From positions 49,126,830 through 49,190,829 of the forward strand of contig NC_092344.1 of the NCBI RefSeq assembly GCF_963676685.1: DNA of 64,000 bases, read 5' to 3'. Origin of the DNA: Mytilus edulis (lineage: Eukaryota > Mollusca > Bivalvia > Mytilida > Mytilidae). Under the pieces are notes generated by a model, which was given only the letters and a program-made list of their open reading frames with translations, was not told where the DNA came from and searched no databases. The number at the start of each line of letters is the position of its first letter. Position 1 is the stretch's first letter. Both the position numbers and the translations under genes were made by a program. This document shows, one piece after another, positions 35,560 through 46,745 of this stretch.

Positions 35560-36480
35560 TTTAGTTATTTGTTGTCATTCTGTGGCTAACATGTCGAAAT
35601 TCACTACTATATTATTTATTTATAATTTCTCTGTCTTTATCTGGTCGTCGCTTGTTGGTCTTGTGTTAACGAGTTGCGCGTCCGACGTGTTAAATTTTTT
35701 AACAGGTACCTTTTCTCGGCTATTAATCGTTTGTTTCTCTGTCATTTATTTTCTCCCATTTATTTGTATTGTAGTCCTCTCATGTAATGTTGTCATTTTA
35801 ATGTTATATTGATTAACATTGCCATTAAAGGGGGAGGTTTGGCATGCCACAAAACCAGATTCAACCCACCATTTTTATCTTAAAATGCTCTGTACCAAGT
35901 CAGGAAAATGGCCATTCTTATATTATAGTTCGTTTCTGTGTTTCTTACATTTTAATGATGTGTTTCTGTTGAGCCGTAGTTCTCTTATATTTGATGCGTT
36001 TCCTTCAATTTTAGTTTGTAACTCGGATTTGTTTTTTCTCTATCGATTTATGAAGCTGTATACTACTGTTGCCTTTATTTCTTAAGTGTTCTTGCATTAT
36101 CTGTACTGTATTCCCGTCATGCAATGTTGTCCTTCTAGCGAAATATTTTACATTGTCATTAGGCACGGAGGTTTGGCTAGCTACAAAACCAGGTTCAACC
36201 CACCAATTTTTCTTAAAATGACCTATACCAAGTCAGGAATATCGCAGTTGTTACCTAATAGTTCGTTTCTATATATGTTGCATTGTTGTTTATTTTTTAT
36301 TTTGCACTTCTATATTCTGTTGTTTCATTGTTTTCCTATTAAAGTTGATGTGCTTCGCTTGGTTTTAGTTTGTTCCGTTGATTTGGTTTCTTTAAAACGA
36401 TTTATGACTTTTAAACAGCGACATGCTCCTGTTGCCTTTATTCATTCGTCATTATTATATTTGTCCATGGGTTGAGATCT
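35560..36480 (+). repeat. Tandem copies of mussel repeat family B
   Basis: Two adjacent units (about 35,780-36,080 and 36,090-36,475) each run from 'ATTGCCATTAAAG..GGAGGTTTGGC' / 'GGCACGGAGGTTTGGCTAGC' through 'CCAGGTTCAACCCACCA', 'CCAAGTCAGGAA' and 'GTTGCCTTTATT'. The preceding 35,580-35,780 also belongs to this repeat ('CGAGTTGCGCGTCCGACGTG'). Long frames here are repeat artefacts. Confidence 0.65.
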
Positions 36481-36749
36481 CAAGAATAGCGGAGTAGTCT
36501 AAAAAAATCAAAGAAATAACTATAATGATTAAATTACTATAGCATATATATACACCATGTACTTTTTTCAAATGTTCCATTTTGTTTTGATTTATCAATA
36601 TTTTCCCTATCTTATCAGGCATGTGAGCAATGTTTCCTTTGTGGAACTTTTTTAACTCTCAAGGCAACATTACATGTATAAAGCTGTACTGTTTTTGAAA
36701 ACAACAATTTTGAATATTAGTACTGGTAAATATGTAATAATGGTTGGTC

Positions 36750-37890
36750 ACCTGCTTAAAAAGACCCATGCGCAAACCGTTCAAATGTGCGAGATGTACA
36801 AACATGCAGCTTCCTCGTCCAAATGCGGACGTTTAAATCAAATATATACTACGCAGGTGCTATGATGTGTTGACGCAAAATGATCCTATCGATAAATCTT
36901 TGAAGGAGCTATGAGTTTTTGTTTGATGCATATTGCAAAGCAACTACCTATATAGACCATACCAAACATTTTCATTAATACTAATGGTATTTCAAATTGT
37001 AAGCTTTTCAGTCCGCCCGATTGTGATAATCAGACGACAACACATGTTTGCTAAGTTATTAAATTTTAAACGTGTTCAACTTTCAAAAAATGTTTTTTTA
37101 GTATTGGAATATTATTTTTTTTTTTAATTAATTTAGAATTAAATAATCATAGAAATCTTTTATTTTCATGTAGTCTTTGTACACATAACAAAGGTCATAT
37201 TGCAAACACCTTATTGAAATGAATTTGGTCACATATTGAATGCAGATGGTCGCATGTTGCGTCCTTTGTAGTGTGTGTTTATTTACTTGCCAATAATCTA
37301 TTTATTTACAATTGGCGAAGTAATTAAAAAAATCTTAATGTGTGTTTTAAAAAAAATAACACTGTCAACAGGACTTCCTTATCTACTTTAAGGTCGTTTG
37401 AACTGAGATTTGAAGTGACATCTTGTCGGAGTATAAATTTAATGATAGTTTTTCCCGTACACAAAATATCATTTTTAATCAGAACAGTACAATAGGTTCA
37501 ACATACACCTCCTATGATAGTTGTTTTCCTTTCGTTTGATGTGTTTGAGCTTTTGAATTTGCAATTTGATAAATTAAAGGTCTTTCCGTTTTGAAATTTA
37601 TTTAGAGTTCTGTATTTTTGTTATTTGACTTTTTCTTATGAACCCAGTTTTTGTTTCTCGTGAAAATGTTGAATCAACAATTGTATATGCTCAATTTTCC
37701 TTAGAAAATTTAGTAAACAGTCCGGTTGGTATTGAATGGAATGGAAAAATGCATATGAGGATACGACGAATAAAAAAAAGCACTGACATAAAATTTTACC
37801 ATCTTAAAATTAATCAGGACTAAAAAAAACACCTTATCCATTTATTAGCTCAGCTGTTTGTGTCACTGTAATTACACAAATGGAAGTTTT
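36750..37890 (+). repeat. Segmental duplication, copy A
   Basis: Collinear with 38,600-41,450. Shared landmarks are 'GATAAATCTTTGAAGG', 'AAAGCAACTAC/AAAGCAACTGT', 'GGTCATATTGCAAACACCTT', 'CATGTTGCGTCCTTTGTAGT' and 'AGCTCAGCTGTTTGTGTCAC'. This copy lacks the nested insertion at 39,148-41,045 and so shows the empty site. No gene is visible. Confidence 0.8.
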
Positions 37891-37929
37891 AACGACCTTG
37901 ACTGGCTATACAGCCCTTGCACGGTCGGC

Positions 37930-38090
37930 CCCGGCTTGTGTCTTTTTGGGCATTAAATAATTTAATATTTACCATATAAATTGACATAATTTGTCTTTTT
38001 CATTTTTATCCATGGCGTTGCCAGTTTGTTTTAGATTTATGAGTTTGACTGTCCCTTTGGTATCTTTCGTCCCTCTTTTAGAATGATAAA
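37930..38090 (+). repeat. Mussel interspersed repeat (family C), plus orientation
   Basis: 'ATCCATGGCGTTGCCAGTTT', 'ATGAGTTTGACTGTCCCTTT' and 'GGTATCTTTCGTCCCTCTTT'. It is the forward version of 58,965-59,175. Confidence 0.65.
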
Positions 38091-38217
38091 ATAAAATTTA
38101 GTAAAAATTAATAGAGCAAAAATTTGAATGAATAAATGAATGAATAAATTGATGAAATTAAATAAAGAAAGAAACGAAAAGAATATAAAAATAAATATAA
38201 TAAAATAATATATATAT

Positions 38218-38251
<34 letters not shown>

Positions 38252-38560
38252 CAATATATGCGTAAAAAATAAAATAATAATAAACACGGAGCCACCAGAA
38301 GTAGGAACAGGATGAAAGCTAGACCAGGCAAACAGCAGTGAACGGCAGCAACGTTGTCCTGGTACACCAGCAGCCAAGTAAAGAGCGGATAATTTTGATA
38401 TGCCAAATTGTGTACGTGAATTTATATGCCAAATATTTTGTAAAAACCGAAATAAGCCTAAATTAGTGTATGTGAGTTTAGTTAGTTAGATGTTTTGTAT
38501 GTACTAAAAAAACAGAGAAGTAAAATAAAATAAAATAAATAAAAAACTGTAATTACTAAT
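38091..38560. repeat. A-rich low-complexity region with 31-nt A run
   Basis: (AAATAAA/AAATGAAT)n-like sequence leads into an uninterrupted A run at about 38,222-38,251. The long minus-strand Phe-rich ORFs are its reading. No gene is present. Confidence 0.75.
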
Positions 38561-39147
38561 CAGTCCGTCTCTTTATCAGTCGCCTGATGTCTAACGCTCT
38601 TTAAGTAAGACCCATGTGCATCCGTGAGTGCTATGACGTGTGTGCATGCAAAATAATCCTCTCGATAAATCTTTGAAGGGTTATGAGTTTTGTTTGGGGC
38701 ATGTTTCAAAGCAACTGTTCACGACAACATGTGTGTGCTGGACAAGTTAATCAATTTACATGTTCAACTTTGTGACATTATTTTTATAAACTTAATGATG
38801 TTTTTTTTTTTAAATTAATTTCGAATTATATAATCAGTGAGCATATAGAAATCTATTATTTTCATTTACGCTATGTACACATCACAATGGTCATATTGCA
38901 AACACCTTATTGAAATGAATTTGGTCACATATTGAATGCAGTTAGTCGCATGTTGCGTCCTTTGTAGTGTGTGGTTATGTAATCCATTTATAAACAATTG
39001 GCGAAGTAATTGAAAAAAGCTGTAGGTGTATTTTTTTAATAAAAAAAAAAACACTGCCAATAGGACTTCCTGATCTACAGTGTGAGTCCGACCATGTCGG
39101 CTTATAAATATAACGTACAGGACAAAATATCACTTTTAATCGGAATT

Positions 39148-41045
39148 GAGTGTGCGTTTCCCTCGGTTTCGGTTTGTGACCCGGATTTGTTTTTTAGCTC
39201 ACCTGGCCCGAAGGGCCAAGTGAGCTTTTCTCATCACTTGGCGTCCGGCGTCCGGCGTCGTCGTCGTCCGTCGTCCGTCGTCGTCCGTCGTCGTTAACTT
39301 TTACAAAAATCTTCTCCTCTGAAACTACTGGGCCAAATCAAACCAAACTTGGCCACAATCATCTTTGGGGTATCTAGTTTAAAAAATGTGTGGCGTGACC
39401 TGGTCAACCAACCAAGATGGCCGCCACGGCTAAAAATAGAACAAAGGGGTAAAATGCAGTTTTTGGCTTATAACTCAAAAACCAAAGCATTTTGAGGAAA
39501 TCTGACATGGGATAAAAATGTTTACCAGGTCAAGATCTATCTGCCCTGAAATTTTCAGATGAATCGGTCAATCGGTTGTTGGGTTGCTGCCCCTGAATTG
39601 GTAATTTTGAGGAAATTTTGCTGTTTTTGGTTATTATCTTGAATATTATTATAGATAGAGATAAACTGTAAACAGCAATAATGTTCAACAAAGTAAGATC
39701 TACAAATAAGTCAACATGACCAAAATGGTCAGTTGACCCGTTTAGGAGTTATTGCCCTTTATAGTCAATTTTTAACCATTTTTCGTAAATTAATCTTTTA
39801 CAAAAATCTTCTCCTCTGAAACTACTGGGCCAAATTAATCCAAACTTGGCCACAATCATCTTTGGGGTATCTAGTTTAAAAAATGTGTGGCGTGACCTGG
39901 TCAACCAACCAAGATGGCCGCCACCGCTAAAAATAGAACATAGGGGTAAAATGCAGTTTTTGGCTTATAACTCAAAAACCAAAGCATTTTGAGGAAATCT
40001 GACAGGGATAAAAATGTTTATCAGGTCAAGATCTATCTGCCCTGAAATTTTCAGATGAATCGGTCAATCGGTTGTTGGGTTGCTGCCCCTGAATTGGTAA
40101 TTTTGAGGAAATTTTGCTGTTTTTGGTTATTATCTTGAATATTATTATAGATAGAGATAAACTGTAAACAGCAATAATGTTCAGCAAAGTAAGATCTACA
40201 AATAAGTCAACATGACCAAAATGGTCAGTTGACCCCTTTAGGAGTTATTGCCCTTTATAGTCAATCTTTAACCATTTTTCATAAATCTAAGTAATCTTTT
40301 ACAAAATCTCCACTGAAACTACTAGGCCACAATCATCTTTGGGGTATCTAGTTTGAAAAATGTGTCCGATGACCTGGCCATTCAACCAAGATGGCCGCCA
40401 CGGCTTAAAATAGAACATAGGGGTAAAATGCAGTTTTTGGCTTATAACTATGAAACCAAAGCATCTAGAGCAAATCTGACAAGAAGTTAAATTGTTAATC
40501 AAGTCAATATCTATCTGCCCTGAATTTTTCAGATGAATTGGACAACTGGTTGTTGGGTTGCTGCCCTCCAATTGGTAATTTTTAAAGAAATTTTGCCGTT
40601 TTTGGTTATCTTGAATACTATTATAGATAGCGATAAACTGTAAACAGCAATAATGTTCAGCAAAGTAAGATCTACAAATAAGTCAACATGACCTAAATGG
40701 TCAATTGACCCCTTAAGGAGTTATTGCCCTTTATAGTCAATTTTTAACAATTTTCATTAATTTGGTAAATTTATGTAAATTTTTACCAAATATAGTTCTC
40801 TGTTACTAATGGGCAAAGTTCATTATAGATATAATTGTAAGAAGCAAAATCGTTCAGTAAAGTATGAACTTCAAACACATCACCATCACCAAAATACAAT
40901 TTTGTCATGAATCCATTTGTGTCCTTTGTTTAATATGCACATAGACCAAGGTGAGCGACACAGGCTCTTTAGAGCCTCTAGTTCTATCGATTTATGAGTT
41001 TTGAACATTGGTATACTACTGTTGCCTTTATGTAACAGTAGAATT
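39148..41045 (+). repeat. Mussel repeat family B fragment, split by nested element
   Basis: 'GTGTGCGTTTCCCTCGGTTT' and 'ACCCGGATTTGTTTTTT' on the left continue as 'CTATCGATTTATGAGTTTTG' and 'GGTATACTACTGTTGCCTTT' on the right of the nested element. Confidence 0.7.
39196..40983 (+). mobile_element. Molluscan AGCTCACC...CTCTAG element with about 497-bp tandem core
   Basis: The 5' end is AGCTCACCTGGCCCGAAGGG, itself a hairpin. A GTCGTCC/GTCCGTC microsatellite (39,240-39,292) follows. Three core units start near 39,311, 39,808 and 40,305 (CTTCTCCTCTGAAACTACTG, third diverged), each with 'CCAACCAAGATGGCCGCCA' and 'GATCTATCTGCCCTGAAATT'. The 3' end has hairpin GGCTCTTTAGAGCC, then CTCTAG, between T and T of the host. 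A 3' hairpin, microsatellite, tandem core and T-T insertion fit a Helentron-associated (HINE/pearl-like) element. That class is my inference. It is non-coding. Confidence 0.8.
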
Positions 41046-41979
41046 TCACCTTAATAAACTCGTATATCGTTGATTTCCATTCGTTTATGGTGTTTGAGCT
41101 TTTGATTTTGCAATTTGATAAAGGTTTTTTCCATTTTGAATTTTCTTTGGGGTTCGGTCTTTTTGTAATTTTATTTTTTCCTATGAGACCAGGTTCTGTT
41201 TCTCGTGAACAAGTTGATCTAATAATTGTATAGGTTCAATGATTGAAGGTCAATTGCAGTAAACAGTTTGGTTCGGTTCGGTATGAGAATGGAAAAATGT
41301 ATACGATGAATAAAAATGTACTGATATTAAATTACAGCATGTTGAAATTAATCAGGATTGAAAAAACCCTTCAATTATCACTAGCTCAGCTGTTTGTGTC
41401 ACTGTAATTAGTATTTCTCTTTATAATTACAGAAGAAGACAGAAGTTTTAAGGGTAAAATCAATAAAATGATCCATTTTGTCTTTTTTGTTTGCTTCAGA
41501 AGCCACCGTCTACCTCCATTAGTTAAATCACTGTGGACAAAAAGGATTTCTAATTTCGTACAATATTGTGACGAAATATTATTAAACTGTGCAGTTGTTT
41601 ACTACATGGCTTCATATTAAACGGAATTCCTACGCATAATATTGTCACAACAAATTAAATGTATGTGTAGGTATTTCGATACAAGCAAGATATAGTATTG
41701 TTTACTGAGTGTTTATATCATTAAGACCATTGTGAAACTAAACACCACACTTTCAAATAACCTACGATATGTAAACACGATAAGAGACAATTGTGCAGGT
41801 ACATTTTCGGTTGAACTTGTTTGCTCCAGGAGAAAAAAATCAAGGTCTGTTTCGTACAAATAAGATTTTAACCATAAATGTATAAGATTGAATCTTGCCA
41901 CCGAATTTGGTGATTTAAAGGTGTAACAGTGTAAATATTTGAAATATGTGGTCAAAGTTTGACCGATTTCTGCATGCTG

Positions 41980-42125
41980 CACTGTACCAAGTCAGGAATA
42001 TGACAGTTTTTGTCCATTCGTTTTTGATGCGTTTTGTTATTTGATTTTGCCATGTGATTATGGACTTTCCCAATTGATCTTCCTCTAAGTTCAGTATTTT
42101 TGTGATTTAACTTTTGACAAGTAGA
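41980..42125 (+). repeat. Mussel interspersed repeat (family A) fragment
   Basis: 'GTACCAAGTCAGGAATATGA', 'CCATTCGTTTTTGATGCGTT' and 'GTGATTATGGACTTTCCCAA', matching 7,980-8,110. Confidence 0.65.
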
Positions 42126-42670
42126 AGTCTGGTGACAAATTAATGGCAGAAGTAGTTTATCAATGTTCAAATATCATTACAAAACACTAAGACGATCATA
42201 ATCAAGGAAAACATCTGATGAAATTAGTGATCTCCAAAAGGAGCAAGAATGGATTCTTCTGAGTCAGGAAAGGCATCTCCTTTTATTGCAGGCATTACCC
42301 ATAATTGACTCCACATTCAGTCAAAATATCACGTTCGGTGATAGCCCACAATCCGTAAATCTATGGATCACTCAACTGTTCTGTGATCTAAAGATTTCAG
42401 ACTGCAACTGCATAGTGCTAATATCTTGTGACACATATATCGGTCGACCAAATGGGTGAGGTGATCGTAAAAAATTGCATGAAGTCGATGAAACGACGAC
42501 AGAAGACGATGTTGTGGGTATGATACATTGTCACATATGACACACACATTTAGAAACCGTTGTTCAAATCAAATCGCATCCTTAAAATGTGTACATGTTC
42601 AATGTTTATTAGAAGCAATAACCACACGTTATATCCATTATATACAAATCCAAAATTATTATTTTAAAAT
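42126..42670. other. Non-coding stretch
   Basis: No gene or repeat is recognised. Composition is slightly less AT-rich near 42,180-42,540, but frames are short and lack splice pattern. Confidence 0.35.
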
Positions 42671-42671
42671 T

Positions 42672-43190
42672 AAGAAATAATTGATGAAAGCTATACTTTA
42701 TTGTAGTTTTAACATGGGTAGGCATTATATTCGTGATTATTTTCGCCCGAGCGATAGTGAGGGATAAAATAACATGAATATAATGACAATTAAGGTAATT
42801 TCTATGTCCGATGTGTATAAGGATAAAGAGATTGTGTAAGCTCTTTCATGAACCTTCCTTGTTTGTTTGTAAAGAAACAAACGTCTGGCACTGTGATTTT
42901 TCAGAGGGAGGAGTTTTTAAACAGCTAGTATGAACGGTTGTCGTATCTAGGTCAAATGTGTCAATTTCGGAATGCAACACATTACAGTCATAATAAATGA
43001 ATTCATAACAACATGTGCATCATTTAAGAGTTTGGAAGTGTTTTAAGTTAATGAAAAATATTAAATGCATGCCAATTTGATAAAATTCATTATTCTGCAG
43101 TAGTCAATATACGCAAGTGCAAAAATAAATTATTGGATTTAGAGCATGGGTTTATTCATAAAGCGAAAGAAGCACGTCAAATTAGAATTG
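42672..43190 (-). mobile_element. Decayed composite element (hairpin plus body)
   Basis: CATTATATTCGTGATTATTT (42,723) pairs with 42,759-42,784. The minus-strand tip is TCCCTCACTATCGCTCGGGC. The left flank AGAAATAATTGATGAAAGCT resembles the outer arm at 33,410. The far end GCGAAAGAAGCACGTCAAAT (43,164) matches the body end at 34,385. It is therefore an older relative of 33,410-34,412 in the same orientation. Confidence 0.55.
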
Positions 43191-43314
43191 TAGTTTTTTT
43201 TATGGCATCTAACTAAAACTGCATATTTTTCAAAGAGTTAAACACAATTACAAGAAAAATTCCTCCACACTAGAAATTTGTTGAAAGTGCTGTTAGCTAT
43301 AGGATAAAATAGAT

Positions 43315-43570
43315 AAGGACAACGGGGATGTGCCAAAGAGACAACAATTCAACCCAAAATGAAATGCAGAAAACAGCACAAGGTCGCCGATTGGTCTACA
43401 ACACAACTTGAACAACACAACTTGAAAATCCTGAGACCGAAGGTGGGCGCCACTCGCCCCTAAACGATAATGTATACTATTTCAGTGATAGGACGCCCCA
43501 AACAATCTGAAACATACAGTCAACCAAAATTAACAAAATACACAAGACTGATGAAGGGTGGAGCTTCCTA
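43315..43570 (+). repeat. Mussel repeat family E copy
   Basis: 'GGGGATGTGCCAAAGAGACA', 'CACAAGGTCGCCGATTGGTC' and 'CTCGCCCCTAAACGATAATG'. This is a longer version of the sequence at 8,946-9,065. Confidence 0.6.
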
Positions 43571-44284
43571 ACTTGGGACAGGCTCAAACATGTTTTCTGA
43601 GATCTCAACGCTCTCATATACCTCTAGCCAAAGTGGAATAAACAAACACAAGCAAAACGCACAGTAAAACTCAGGTCAAAAGAAGTCCGAATCCATTGTA
43701 AAAATGGGTAACAGAAGAAATAAGAGGCAAATGACAATTATAAACATAAATTAACAAAAGGCAACTAGTAGAAGAAGGATTTTCGAAAAATCTTGAAACA
43801 TCTTCATTGTAAATATGTTTAATTTAGAGTAACCATATCCAATAAAATCAATATGCAATAATCGATAACAATAGTGCGGTAATATAAAATATTTACCATG
43901 ATAGTGTAAAGTAACCGGCCTCATCAATGAACACATTAGACGCTTTTATTCCATTATGTTATGGTCATGTGAAAAATAATTTGAAGTCGTACATCACTTA
44001 CACTGTTGCAGTATTCTCTAACTCGTTTCTTAAATAAGGACCCCAATGATTGACTGTAGTATTAAAATGTGGTCAACTCGACTTCTCAAAATCGTTAGTG
44101 AATTCTTTGTTGAAGAGGGGTTTACATTTGAATTTGAAGGATGTACAAATACGCAGTCACGTCAGGTCGGAATGGCAACGTTTAATCCAGTGCGTCTTGT
44201 AGAGAAAGTGCCGTGCTCTCCTAGTGTGAAATAACACTATTAACAACTCAGAAAAAAGGTCAGAAGGGTCATCGGTTGCGAAAC

Positions 44285-44660
44285 TAAATGTGTGACATAT
44301 CCAAAAAGTAAAATAACAAAAATACCGATTTCCGAGGAAAATTCTAAACAATAAGTCCCTACGCGAATGGCAAAATCAAAAGCTCAAACACATCAAACGA
44401 ATGAATAACAACTGTCATATGCATTACCTGGTACAGACATTTTCTTATGTATAAAACCGTTGATTAAACCTGGTTTCATAGCTAGCCAAACCTCTCACTT
44501 GTACTAAAAGTGACGCGACTCGCAAAAATTCCATTGTAACGATATGTGAACAAAACAAACATACATAATAGGTAAAAAATTCAAAAATAGGGGTACAGTA
44601 ATCAACACTGTGTTATAATCTTAATCACCATAAAAACAAGCATGCAAATACGTCTACAAA
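44285..44660 (-). repeat. Mussel interspersed repeat (family A), minus orientation
   Basis: Collinear with 5,090-5,420: 'AAATACCGATTTCCGAGGAA', 'CACATCAAACGAATGAATAA', 'AGCTAGCCAAACCTCTCACT' and 'CACTGTGTTATAATCTTAA'. Confidence 0.65.
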
Positions 44661-45714
44661 GATAAACAAAAAGGCATGTAGACAAAGCAATTAAGCAAAC
44701 ACGAAAGAAGAGAACACAAAAAGTTACCATAGCACAATGACACAATGACGAGATGTATAAGTACCGAGCCATGTCCAACTGTCCCTCAATTTTCAGTGGT
44801 AGTCCAAATTTTCGCTCTTCGTCTCGGTTTTGTCAAAAGCTACATATTGAAGAAATTATTAATTTGTCCTCGTGCTTATCATGTGTGAACTATTTTTCAC
44901 TGGACGTTTAGAAAACATAATTAATCAAAATAAAGGGAATAATTCGAAAAATTCTATAAGTCAGTACATATGTTTTTTTATGTACAATGGTATTCATGTG
45001 AATCAAAGTTAAATAAGATGACTTGCGAAACAGAATCATAGAGAATCATAGATTATATTCACTAAGACCCTTTGACCAGTGAGCTGTGGGTTTCCTTCGT
45101 TGTAAACAGTGAGATGTTTATGTAGCTCTCTCTATCCACCACCATATATATATATTGTTTAAATGTTATCCTTTGTTGTATCTATGCTATTAATGTTCAT
45201 AATTGAGCTTTCTTTAATAAAATATTTCGTATTTCGTATATTTTCTCTAGAATACAAGTAAAACAAAAAATAACACTGATTTGATATTTAAAGTTTATTT
45301 TTAGTAAAACAACAATTTTAAGAATAGTAATAATAATAAAAACAACATGGAATTCACTTTTTATCACAATTAACACATAATTCAATTAAAATTGCACAAG
45401 GAAGCGGCATTTCATGGTCTATGACTCACGACCTATGACTAGAAGTCTACCAGCCAGCGCTTTGTAAAAAATGATCGAAACGCTAAAAAAGTAAATATAA
45501 AAATCTAAATAATGTTAAACAAGTATGCGTATTTAAGGTTTCCTCATAAAAAAGAAGGCATGTTTGGAAACCCTTAACACAAGTATTCTTTATTTTGACC
45601 AAGTGATATAATTTCAATGCATTATCATTCTTGCAAGAATTGTTAAATAATGGCACACTACAACTAAAGTAATAAGTTTCTTTATGTATATGTTTCATTT
45701 AGTTTAAACATATT

Positions 45715-46032
45715 TATTTATAGTTTTGCAACTTATATTTATCCCTTTCCACTTTGCGGGTGCGAGTGCTGCCTTGTAGCGGCATTAGCCTACTCTTTTT
45801 CGAAATCTAAAAGGGTGTCTTTAACGTGCAAGAGATATGGCTCTTTCTTAACACGGGCAGCCATTTATCGTCCCCTTACGACGGACTATCATCGTTTCCT
45901 CAAGACCATACTCGCAGATGGTGTCGAGGGAGAGCCGAAAATTGAGTTCCTGAAATTTTCATCCCAATCGGGAATCGAACCAGGAACCTTTGTGTTAGTA
46001 GTCCGATGCACTAACCACTACACCACGGCTCT
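45715..46032 (-). mobile_element. tRNA-derived SINE, near full length
   Basis: Reading minus from 46,032, the head GAGCCGTGGTGTAGTGGTTA contains a good box A (GTGGTGTAGTGG). GGTTCCTGGTTCGATTCC contains box B. This is a tRNA-like promoter spaced as in tRNAs. The body carries 'CCGTCGTAAGGGGACGATAA' and 'TATCTCTTGCACGTTAAAGA', a conserved central domain I recognise from mollusc SINEs, and ends near an AT-rich tail at about 45,715. It is transcribed by Pol III and moved by a LINE in trans (family knowledge). The 96-codon plus-strand ORF is an artefact. Confidence 0.75.
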
Positions 46033-46214
46033 TCATTGTTCAAATGGGTATTTTATATATATATATGTCTATGTGTTCAGCATTCGTTTTTATCTATTTT
46101 TGTAGAAAATCGGATTTTTTTTTTATTTATCATTTATTGTTTATATCTTTAAATGTAAAACTGTGCACTCTTCTAATTGTTAGTGTTCATTGTTGGGGTT
46201 TTTTTCATGATATT

Positions 46215-46745
46215 AAAAAAAAAAATCATTACCTTTAATCATTCCCATGATATTAAAAAAAATCTTTCCCTTTAATTATCGACTCCTAGGAGTCGATATA
46301 TTAAGAATTGAACGTTGGACAGTCAGTGCGTGAATTTTTCTTGCTACCTGATTGGAAGATATTACGAGACGTGAATAATCAAAGTTTATTGATTGGTTAG
46401 GACAATCCAAACCTAGTAAATGTCCTTCAATCCCGTAGAGTATCGGATTTGTCCTCTCTATTTTAGCAATTAGATTTTGCCTGGTCATTAATCATGCATA
46501 TTCATGATATTGGTACACAGGTAACTTTGATCTATAAATAGTCGAATCTTTTGGAGTTTCGTAAACAACAACGTTAAACGATATATACTACTTCATAACG
46601 TGTGTGGTAAAATTTGTTGATTGATGCACGTGGCTATTCTAGTAAATGAATTAATCTACAAAGCGAGAGCACTTTCCATTTTCATCAGCTAAGAGTCGAC
46701 TAGCCCTTTTTGAAAGGCTAATGCTTATCATTCCCATGATATAAA
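46215..46745. repeat. About 490-bp segment between direct repeats TCATTCCCATGATAT(T)AAAAAAAA
   Basis: The phrase occurs at about 46,240 and about 46,728, with a weaker third TTTTCATGATATTAAAAAAA at about 46,203. The enclosed DNA includes the 20-bp palindrome ATCGACTCCTAGGAGTCGAT at 46,278-46,297. The direct repeats could be a long target duplication or a local duplication. No coding signal is seen. Confidence 0.5.

Larger units (their letters stand above)
38600..41450 (+). repeat. Segmental duplication, copy B (interrupted)
   Basis: Matches copy A on 38,600-39,147 and 41,046-41,450. Between these lies family B repeat DNA that is itself split by the AGCTCACC element. The region around 38,940 is nearly identical to that at 37,200-37,290. 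Confidence 0.8.

Noticed and set aside
35582-36475. Three consecutive hydrophobic ORFs resembling a membrane-protein cluster
   Set aside because: They lie in tandem copies of a high-copy mussel repeat (family B), and hydrophobicity comes from T-rich sequence.
38108-38406. Phe-rich minus-strand ORFs
   Set aside because: They reflect the A-rich run at 38,222-38,251 read as poly-Phe.
45815-46105. 96-codon plus-strand ORF
   Set aside because: It reads the reverse complement of a tRNA-derived SINE.
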